Shown here piece after piece: positions 7,429-12,383 of a stretch of DNA of 12,383 bases; position 1 is the first letter of the stretch, and each line of letters opens with the position of its first letter. The notes below the pieces were generated by a model. The model did not search any database. It had not been told where the DNA came from and saw only the letters and a list, made by a program, of their open reading frames with translations. The stretch spans positions 1 to 12,383 of the forward strand of contig CAZXVH010000137.1 in the NCBI GenBank assembly GCA_964643965.1. Direction: 5' to 3'. The translations under genes were made by a program, and so were the position numbers. The DNA is from GCA-2746795 sp964643965. Its GTDB lineage: Bacteria; Chloroflexota; Anaerolineae; Promineifilales; Promineifilaceae.

Positions 7429-7454
7429 GTATCTACAAATGTGGCTACATTATA
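7429..7454 (-). promoter_or_regulatory. vapBC -10 box and overlapping operator palindrome
   Basis: On the complement a perfect TATAAT (7449-7454) lies 40 bases upstream of the vapB ATG. Just downstream, covering the expected transcription start, is a 20-base imperfect palindrome (7429-7448, GTATCTACAA/ATGTGGCTAC) whose halves agree at 7 of 10 positions. This is the position expected for autorepression by a Phd-type antitoxin. No convincing -35 is seen; 17 bases upstream lies inside the end of the DUF499 gene. A private promoter would let the antitoxin be made even when the main operon is silent. Confidence 0.5.
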
Positions 7455-7468
7455 ACATGAAATGGCGT

Positions 7469-10400
7469 TTATGAGGCATCATAGAGCGGCTCAGCTAGAA
7501 GCGTCACCGGCCCCATGCCCATCTGGGTCAACACATCCTGAATGGTTTTGAGCTGCATGTCGTTTAAGGCAACATCCCGGCCAAAATCTACGATGAGCTT
7601 GAACTCGACCAGCAAACTGTGAATCTCTTCGCGGGCAAAGGCATCGGTCACCTGCTTAAAGCGCTTGTACCGATCCCACGTCCCCTGAAAATCCAGCACA
7701 AACTGTTCACCGGGCGGGGGGTCAAACTGGATGGTCAGCTGCAGCGTGATACCAAAATCAGCCTTGCCCATTTGGGGAATCGCCAACCCGACGGCCGCCA
7801 GGCTGTCTGCATGGCTTTTGCTGGACCCATAAAAGCCGAGTTGGAGGCGGCGCAGAGCCGTGGCGTTGTGTTCTTCACACTGATCCCACACCTGCTGGAA
7901 GGCTTGCGCCGGTGGCCCTGACCCTTCCACGCGCTGAGGACGGCCGTCGCCCAAAATTGCATCCAGTAGATCATCCGGCGGTTCATCGTCCACATCACTA
8001 ACAACTGTCGCCCCTCCATCACCCGCTGGCGGTTGAGGCGGCTGCCATTTACCCTTTATCCGCAAGTTCAAGCGCTCTGCTTCTGCCGGCGTATACAGCC
8101 GGGTATGATCACTAATCTGCCAGAAGGTAGGCGGAGAATCCTGATCATATGCCCAATCTTCGCCGGTATCGTAATAGACCCATTGGCGCGTTTTGACGCC
8201 ATTTTCAAGGGTGCGCTGCAACTGGTTCACATCCAGCAGCAAGGGCAAGCTGACTTTACGAGCAAAGGCGCGGCGTAAATCTTCGGTGGTCATCTCGATC
8301 TGATTCTTATCCCACGCTTTGGCCTTCAGGTAAGCGGCCGGCAGCGGATTATCATCGGAAGTACGCACTTTTTGCAGATTGTGAAGCACGCGCACGACCA
8401 CGTTGGTCTGGTCTATGTTGGTGTCGCCCTGGCCTTGCGGCGGCACAGTCTCCCGCCGCAGGAAGGCGTGGTCTTTCGGGGCATCACTGGTGGGATAAAA
8501 CAGGTAACGGTATGTTTTGGTAATGGCGATGCGCACGTTGAGTTCGGCCGTTTGTTTCATCTCGCGCAGCTTCTTCTGATGGTCGTCGTTAAACTCCCGC
8601 ATCCGTTCACTGCTGCCCGTAATGCGCTCAATCGCCAGGAAACGACGTGTCTCATTGACCATCTGCTCGGTCTGATCCCCATCGGCTACTAAAAACAAGA
8701 CGTTGTTCTGGTAATTGCGAAATGATTCCGTGATACCATCAACCTCGGCCATTTTGCGAATTAAGTCCGGCGGTTCATTGGCGGCCGCATCGATCTTGAG
8801 GGCATCGTAATGGACAATCGCCAATTTGGGCTTGGCGGCATCATCATCCAGCTCGGCAGGGGTGGCCGGGAAATAAACAGGCTTCAGATAACCAACCCGC
8901 CAAATGGCACGGATACGGGTGTCAATTTCCTGCTTGGCGCGAGTGATATTGACCGATCCCACCTCATCGTCAATGATCTTGTTCAGGGATGGCTCGGTCT
9001 TAAAGCGATATTTGTAGCCATCATATTCCAGAAACCAGGCGCGGGCGTAAAGCCGTTCCAGGGCACGCTGCACCACGGCTGGATCGTCACCACCAACAGC
9101 CGCCGGGGTCAGCGTCGCCAGGAGCAGTTCCGGCAGTTCCACGCCGCTGGCAATCCCCTGCGTGAGGCTGTGCAAAAATATGGTTGTGCCCATACGTTGC
9201 GCGTAACGCGGTTTGCCACTGGCCACCAGCGGCTCATCCGCTTCGGCGGCATGAGCCGGTATTCCTAACTGTGGGCTAACCACATCCGCCTCGCAAACCT
9301 GCTTGAACTTGGGTCGATCCAGGCGACTGGTCAGGTCTTCGACAATTTGCTGGTAGCCCAGGTCAATGTGATGAGGATGGATGAGCCAGGTATCCTTCGG
9401 GGCCTCAGGGCCTGGCTGTGTTTGCCATAACTGGCGCACGGCCACAGCCAATAGCCGCAGCGCCCCGCGTGTGCGTTGAAAATTGGGGATGGTAGCCACT
9501 TTTAAGTTGAGAACCCGGATTAATTCCGGATGGAACGGGTAGGAAATGGCAAATTCACTGAGATAGTCGGTACGCAAGGCGCGATCATGCACATGTCCAC
9601 CTAACCCTTCCACTTCCTGGTAATAGGCGCCATACCGGTCAATAACAGCCTGTGCTTCCGATCTGTCAATCTCTTTGAAGAGACGGTGCACGACAATGGC
9701 CGAAATTTCGTTTTCACCCGTAGGCGTCAGCACACGTTCCTGCCGGGCTGATACGCGCAGCGCTTCCCGCAAATCGGTGGTCTCGTTGGCGAAGGCATCT
9801 TCCTGACCAGCCATCGTCAAGACCAGAACGACCTGTTTCTGACTGGCAACAAATTCCATGAGTGACATGAGAAAGGCCACTGTTTGCTCGGCCAGATTGG
9901 ACTTGCCGGTAGCTGTGGGCGTGGCAATAGCCGCCCGCAGATGGCGGGCAATTTCGTCAATCATGATCAAGGTAGGGCGATTGCCCACAATTTGTTCAAA
10001 CAAGCCAGTTCCCGGCGCGATTTTTTTCTGGTCGCTTTCTTGCGCTAAGGCATATCCGGCACGGCCGCCTAACTGGTAGGCCAATTCACCCCACAAGGTA
10101 TAGGTTTTAATGTTATCTGCTGCGTGAAATATGCTGGTGGTCGCATCCAGATCAGAGCCAACAACACCGGCAATATCTACCTGTCCAATTTCAGGTAAAG
10201 GCCAATTTTCATCCAGATAGGCTTGCAGAAGATCGGGGCTAACCCGGCCACTGGCCGCGTGAAAAAGGGCAATGAGGTTATGGGTTTTACCGCCGCCAAA
10301 GGATGTTTCCAGGCGAATGATAGGGTTGTTAGCCGGCATCTGACCGGTTAACCGACCCAGCACCTCACGCAGCAAGGTTTTTAGACCAGCCGTGGGGTAG

Positions 10401-10549
10401 GTGTTGTTGAAGAATTGGGTCGGATCACCGTAGACGGGATCGGCCGTGCCGTCCATGACGTCTTTGAGACGGGCGGCGAACAGTTCTTCGCTCAATTCGC
10501 CTTGTAATACTTCATCGCGTGGTTTGGTGAGATCAAAGATTGTTTTCAT
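7469..10549 (-). CDS. DUF499 domain AAA-type ATPase, anti-phage associated
   Basis: A 1026-residue P-loop ATPase. The Walker A is the family-specific form ETSFGGGKTHNLI (81-93, with K88 and T89). Walker B is LIMIDEIARHLR (194-205, with D198 and E199), and QVVLVLTMAGQE (239-250) fits a sensor region. The N-terminal TIFDLTKPRDEVLQGELSEELFAA is usual for DUF499 proteins (COG1483 as I recall), a group compared with BREX BrxC/PglY ATPases. The large C-terminal part (about 550-1026) has no motif I recognise beyond family-like segments. It is the largest protein of the cluster and probably the core motor or sensor, working with the DUF1156 methylase. The ATG at 10549 has a strong SD (AGGAG, five bases). 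A 94-base gap separates it from the ImmA-like gene and probably holds a promoter. It is GC-rich (9061-9120 is about 72% by hand count). Confidence 0.9.
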   Translation of the reverse strand: MKTIFDLTKPRDEVLQGELSEELFAARLKDVMDGTADPVYGDPTQFFNNTYPTAGLKTLLREVLGRLTGQMPANNPIIRLETSFGGGKTHNLIALFHAASGRVSPDLLQAYLDENWPLPEIGQVDIAGVVGSDLDATTSIFHAADNIKTYTLWGELAYQLGGRAGYALAQESDQKKIAPGTGLFEQIVGNRPTLIMIDEIARHLRAAIATPTATGKSNLAEQTVAFLMSLMEFVASQKQVVLVLTMAGQEDAFANETTDLREALRVSARQERVLTPTGENEISAIVVHRLFKEIDRSEAQAVIDRYGAYYQEVEGLGGHVHDRALRTDYLSEFAISYPFHPELIRVLNLKVATIPNFQRTRGALRLLAVAVRQLWQTQPGPEAPKDTWLIHPHHIDLGYQQIVEDLTSRLDRPKFKQVCEADVVSPQLGIPAHAAEADEPLVASGKPRYAQRMGTTIFLHSLTQGIASGVELPELLLATLTPAAVGGDDPAVVQRALERLYARAWFLEYDGYKYRFKTEPSLNKIIDDEVGSVNITRAKQEIDTRIRAIWRVGYLKPVYFPATPAELDDDAAKPKLAIVHYDALKIDAAANEPPDLIRKMAEVDGITESFRNYQNNVLFLVADGDQTEQMVNETRRFLAIERITGSSERMREFNDDHQKKLREMKQTAELNVRIAITKTYRYLFYPTSDAPKDHAFLRRETVPPQGQGDTNIDQTNVVVRVLHNLQKVRTSDDNPLPAAYLKAKAWDKNQIEMTTEDLRRAFARKVSLPLLLDVNQLQRTLENGVKTRQWVYYDTGEDWAYDQDSPPTFWQISDHTRLYTPAEAERLNLRIKGKWQPPQPPAGDGGATVVSDVDDEPPDDLLDAILGDGRPQRVEGSGPPAQAFQQVWDQCEEHNATALRRLQLGFYGSSKSHADSLAAVGLAIPQMGKADFGITLQLTIQFDPPPGEQFVLDFQGTWDRYKRFKQVTDAFAREEIHSLLVEFKLIVDFGRDVALNDMQLKTIQDVLTQMGMGPVTLLAEPLYDAS

Positions 10550-10592
10550 GATGCTCCTGGTTCAAAATAACTCAAAGTTTGCAGTGCTAACA

Positions 10593-10612
10593 ATTTTACC
10601 AGAACGGCCGTT
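10593..10612 (-). promoter_or_regulatory. Candidate DUF499 promoter with palindrome in the spacer
   Basis: On the complement there is an extended -10 (TGG-TAAAAT; TAAAAT at 10593-10598, 5/6 match) about 45 bases before the DUF499 start. Immediately upstream is a perfect 10-base palindrome AACGGCCGTT (10603-10612), where a repressor could block RNA polymerase. No good -35 is visible, which is tolerable for an extended -10 promoter. The palindrome could be chance, because CGGCCG-like words are common in this DNA. Confidence 0.35.
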
Positions 10613-10643
10613 GCCTCATACAGTAATTACCATTGCTGTCTTG

Positions 10644-11543
10644 TTACCGCCTCTGTCTACAGGCCATGTCGCCAGGTAAATGTAATAAAGATAGAACACA
10701 CCTTTCTCCGTCAACTTCAAAGGGCAAGTTTTCACAGTAAAAAGAGCCTCTTATTGAACCCAATTCCAATTGGTCATCTCCAACAGAAAAACATCCGTCA
10801 CGCCAAGCCAAGTAGATTGAAGAATCTTCTGGAATAGATTTATCTGTTGGGATATAGGGTATATCTGGACCCGTAAGCGACCACTCCACCCGTAGTTTTG
10901 GGGGAGCTATTCTTTCTAGGGGAATGTCAATTAACGCTGGTTGATTATCCGGCACTCGATTCCGAATCTCGGTGGGCTTATTTTTCATCATCCAAAGAAC
11001 TACTGCATGGCGTCCTGGGCCAATTCTCGCCATACGTACCAAAGCAGCAGACAAGGACACCTCATACTCTAACGACAGAGTACGACCTGTTTCAAAAGAG
11101 ATGCCAAGATGGTTCAGCCGAGGGAGATAGGATACTGCTGGCATTAACAATTCTGCAGCGCCTTCGTTACAAAGCCGCTCTTTAGGGGCATGCTTAAAAT
11201 TACCCACATCGCGGCTGTAAGCATTATTTCGTTTGGGCATTGCCGAAAACAACAATTCCACCAGTTCATGTGCTTCTGAAAATCGCTGCCGAGTCTCACG
11301 ATCCCGTTCTTCGATAAGAATGATCCCCAAGTCCGGATTCACCAGTAATCCCTGCTGTCCTGGTAAAGTCGCACGTTTTGGCGCAGGAATACCAAATCTA
11401 TGAAAGATGGCAGCCAAGTTGATGGGTGGCATAGCATCAAGTTCAGCTTCTTCCCGTAGAAAGATGGCGTACTGTTTTATGCTTTCTGGCCCTTTAACGT
11501 GACCAAATCTTTCAATAAATAACTGTCCGGGATGTGTGTGCAT
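10644..11543 (-). CDS. ImmA/IrrE-family (M78) protein with altered HExxE motif
   Basis: A 299-residue protein whose first half matches ImmA/IrrE zinc metallopeptidases: INLAAIFHRFGI (41-52), LGIILIEERDRETRQRFSEAHELVELLF (72-99) and KERLCNEGAAELLMP (121-135), the latter probably giving the third zinc ligand (E122). The family's HELGH is here HELVE (92-96): the first His and catalytic Glu remain, but the second zinc-binding His is Glu. The C-terminal 110-130 residues add a further domain that I do not recognise. It begins 18 bases after the stop of an XRE repressor gene. That pairing is the classic ImmR/ImmA arrangement, in which the protease cleaves the repressor to induce a mobile element. 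Here it probably controls the downstream defence genes (inference). Peptidase activity is uncertain given the motif change. The SD is weak (AGGTCG). The gene is AT-rich (10801-10860 is 40% GC). Confidence 0.85.
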   Translation of the reverse strand: MHTHPGQLFIERFGHVKGPESIKQYAIFLREEAELDAMPPINLAAIFHRFGIPAPKRATLPGQQGLLVNPDLGIILIEERDRETRQRFSEAHELVELLFSAMPKRNNAYSRDVGNFKHAPKERLCNEGAAELLMPAVSYLPRLNHLGISFETGRTLSLEYEVSLSAALVRMARIGPGRHAVVLWMMKNKPTEIRNRVPDNQPALIDIPLERIAPPKLRVEWSLTGPDIPYIPTDKSIPEDSSIYLAWRDGCFSVGDDQLELGSIRGSFYCENLPFEVDGERCVLSLLHLPGDMACRQRR

Positions 11544-11561
11544 GAGATTTAACGACCTATT

Positions 11562-11948
11562 CTAAGCAATTTCATCCAGATATGACCGGACAAGATCGTA
11601 AAGCTGTTCCCATTCTTCGACAGTCTGTGGTTCTTTGCCCCGCATGGGTAAGCGAGCAAGCCGATCAACAATGCCAAAGCTAAGGTCTTTTTGTAAGGCA
11701 AATTCGCGCAATGCTGGCGGGATTAAGGTGTCTGCCCAACCGGATTGCCCACTCAATTCAGCGGGTGTGGTGCCAAGTACCGTTGCCAGTTCATGAAGCA
11801 CGTTGACTGACACATTACGGGTTTCACCTCGCTCAATGAGCGACACGTAATTACGAGATATGCCAGCCTGTTCTGCCAGTTCACCTTGTGTCAGTTCCAG
11901 TTTTTTGCGGCGCATCAGGACCTGACGGCCTAACTCTTTGGCATCCAT
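11562..11948 (-). CDS. XRE-family helix-turn-helix transcriptional regulator
   Basis: A 128-residue protein with an N-terminal Cro/cI-type HTH (about 5-66): GRQVLMRRKKLELTQGELAEQAGISRNYVSLIERGETRNVSVNVLHELATVLG, including the recognition-helix phrase ISRNYVSLIERG. Residues 70-128 form a short helical C-terminal part, probably for dimerisation or contact with the ImmA-like partner. The start has a strong SD (GAAGGAG, six bases from the ATG). It is the first gene of the leftward cluster and lies next to an ImmA-like gene, so it is probably a repressor of its own promoter and perhaps of the defence operon. Confidence 0.93.
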   Translation of the reverse strand: MDAKELGRQVLMRRKKLELTQGELAEQAGISRNYVSLIERGETRNVSVNVLHELATVLGTTPAELSGQSGWADTLIPPALREFALQKDLSFGIVDRLARLPMRGKEPQTVEEWEQLYDLVRSYLDEIA

Positions 11949-11964
11949 CTCGCTCTCCTTCTAC

Positions 11965-11979
11965 AAAACGTAAGGTTTT
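11965..11979. promoter_or_regulatory. Small inverted repeat in the XRE leader, possible operator
   Basis: AAAAC-GTAAG-GTTTT is an exact five-base inverted repeat around a five-base centre, between the TATAAT boxes and the XRE SD. It is a plausible autorepression site but short enough to be chance. The word CGTAA recurs 19 bases away (11988-11992). Confidence 0.25.
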
Positions 11980-11996
11980 ATGGGCTGCGTAACAGT

Positions 11997-12011
11997 ATTA
12001 TACACATTATA
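11997..12011 (-). promoter_or_regulatory. Leftward XRE promoter, two TATAAT boxes
   Basis: On the complement there are two perfect TATAAT hexamers, nine bases apart (11997-12002 and 12006-12011), 49-63 bases before the XRE ATG. Neither has a recognisable -35 at normal spacing. Together they mark the likely start of the leftward transcript. They sit back-to-back with the rightward promoter at 12032. Confidence 0.5.
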
Positions 12012-12031
12012 TTGCCGTTTTCACACTACAT

Positions 12032-12060
12032 TTGACAGCAACAACTTCTCATGCTAAACT
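12032..12060 (+). promoter_or_regulatory. Rightward promoter of the zinc-ribbon gene
   Basis: A consensus -35 TTGACA (12032-12037), a 17-base spacer and a -10 TAAACT (12055-12060, 4/6) with an extended TGC just before it (12052-12054) form a good sigma-70-type promoter. Transcription should start near 12067, leaving a leader of about 70 bases before the gene at 12140. Confidence 0.65.
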
Positions 12061-12080
12061 GCACGCATTGATGGAATTTT

Positions 12081-12094
12081 ACCAATATATTGGT
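12081..12094. repeat. Perfect 14-base palindrome in the leader
   Basis: ACCAATATATTGGT is a perfect palindrome about 15 bases downstream of the predicted start of the rightward transcript. It could be an operator for a dimeric repressor such as the adjacent XRE protein, or a small hairpin (ACCAA/TTGGT with a TATA loop). Confidence 0.45.
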
Positions 12095-12139
12095 CGCGGC
12101 TGATACCAAGTGTACCCGTGAACCAAATGGAGAAGATCA

Positions 12140-12289
12140 ATGTATAACGTCGGCGAAAAGCCCGGAAAGGGTACTTACAAATGCACAAACTGTGACTGGA
12201 TGGTCCGTTTAGATGATCACAGCGACCGACTGCCGCCATGTGGCAAATGCGGCAAGGGACAAAACACCAAATACGTTAAGGTAAGCTAA
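12140..12289 (+). CDS. Small zinc-ribbon protein (49 residues)
   Basis: A short frame opening at ATG 12140 with a good SD (GGAGAA, 12129-12134) and ending at TAA 12287-12289. The product begins MYNVGEKPGKGTYKCTNCDW and contains two knuckles, CTNC (15-18) and CGKC (34-37), spaced as in rubredoxin-like zinc ribbons; LPPCGKCGKG is typical of these. The GEKPGKGTYKC start resembles zinc-ribbon proteins of the DUF1451 type, as I recall them. It is preceded by a consensus promoter and followed at once by an intrinsic terminator, so it is a complete single-gene unit, divergent from the defence cluster. Function is unknown; it may bind nucleic acid or a protein partner. Confidence 0.85.
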   Translation: MYNVGEKPGKGTYKCTNCDWMVRLDDHSDRLPPCGKCGKGQNTKYVKVS

Positions 12290-12291
12290 CG

Positions 12292-12320
12292 GAAGGCCAG
12301 ACAACTGGCCTTCTTTTTTA
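12292..12320 (+). terminator. Intrinsic terminator after the zinc-ribbon gene
   Basis: GAAGGCCAG (12292-12300), loop ACAA, and CTGGCCTTC (12305-12313) form a perfect nine-base-pair stem followed by TTTTTTA. It starts two bases after the stop codon. The gene just beyond (12335) could be expressed through partial read-through. Confidence 0.9.
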
Positions 12321-12334
12321 TTTGGAGGCAAACA

Positions 12335-12383
12335 ATGTTTACACTAGGAACACACTTCGAAGAACTTTTAAAGAATATTCAAC
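12335..12383 (+). CDS. Unidentified gene start, cut by the window edge
   Basis: Sixteen codons are visible after an ATG with a good SD (TTTGGAGG, 12321-12328, six bases before the start): MFTLGTHFEELLKNIQ. The N-terminus FEELLKNI faintly recalls CD-NTase-like nucleotidyltransferases, but 16 residues cannot support that. The gene lies just after the terminator of the zinc-ribbon gene, with no room for a separate full promoter, so it probably relies on read-through. Confidence 0.55.
   Translation, partial: MFTLGTHFEELLKNIQ

Noticed and set aside
8810..9268. Plus-strand open frame of 152 codons opposite the DUF499 gene
   Set aside because: Antisense to a strongly supported gene, with no SD worth noting and no recognisable domain. 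Other plus-strand frames at 2247-2681, 3756-4097 and 8372-8692 are the same kind of shadow.
10603..10612. AACGGCCGTT and other CGGCCG words as a genome-wide repeat or uptake signal
   Set aside because: CGGCCG-like words recur (for example near 6364, 7791, 7940 and 10060), but mostly inside coding DNA at irregular spacing. Only the intergenic copy is kept, as a weak operator candidate.
1..12383. CRISPR array, insertion sequence, tRNA or integration site
   Set aside because: No regularly spaced repeats, transposase or integrase gene, terminal inverted repeats or tRNA-like sequence are visible; almost all of the window is coding.

Overview
The window carries a dense bacterial gene cluster that looks like a composite anti-phage defence operon. 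Eleven genes read leftward on the minus strand from about 11950 to beyond position 1. Two short genes at the right edge read rightward. I see no rRNA, tRNA, CRISPR array or transposase. Base composition is moderate overall but uneven: hand-counted 60-base blocks range from 37-40% GC in the OLD-like and regulator genes to about 70% in the DUF499 and methylase genes. The protein sequences and the RHH-HNH gene pair remind me of Chloroflexota or Cyanobacteria. That is recall, not a computed assignment.

Layout in the direction of minus-strand transcription. Regulatory head: an XRE repressor (11562-11948) and a long ImmA/IrrE-type M78 protein (10644-11543) with a non-canonical HELVE zinc motif. Core: a 1026-residue DUF499 AAA-type ATPase (7469-10549). 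Then a VapB/VapC toxin-antitoxin pair (6733-7409) with its own -10 box and palindromic operator. Then an ASCH protein fused to a second domain (5783-6709). Then an RHH-like small protein and HNH endonuclease pair (4927-5741). Then a DUF1156-type DNA adenine methylase (2037-4958). Then an OLD-family ATPase/TOPRIM nuclease (171-2021). Last is the N-terminus of a PLD-domain protein, probably a helicase (1-151, cut by the window edge). Genes are separated by less than 50 bases or overlap. The one larger gap, 94 bases before DUF499, holds a candidate promoter.

How the parts may work together (inference): the methylase would mark host DNA, the DUF499 ATPase and PLD-helicase would sense or remodel unmarked invading DNA, and the OLD and HNH nucleases would cut. 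The ASCH fusion may bind RNA or modified nucleotides. The XRE/ImmA pair resembles phage and ICE repressor/anti-repressor pairs and could hold the operon off until infection. VapBC could act as an addiction or abortive-infection guard inside the operon. A DUF499 ATPase, DUF1156 methylase and PLD-helicase core is a known kind of defence locus, conceptually akin to DISARM and BREX. The extra embedded modules and the fusion are what make this copy worth a closer look.

Right edge: a divergent promoter region (11949-12139), a 49-residue zinc-ribbon gene (12140-12289) with a clear promoter and a near-perfect intrinsic terminator, and the first 16 codons of another gene.
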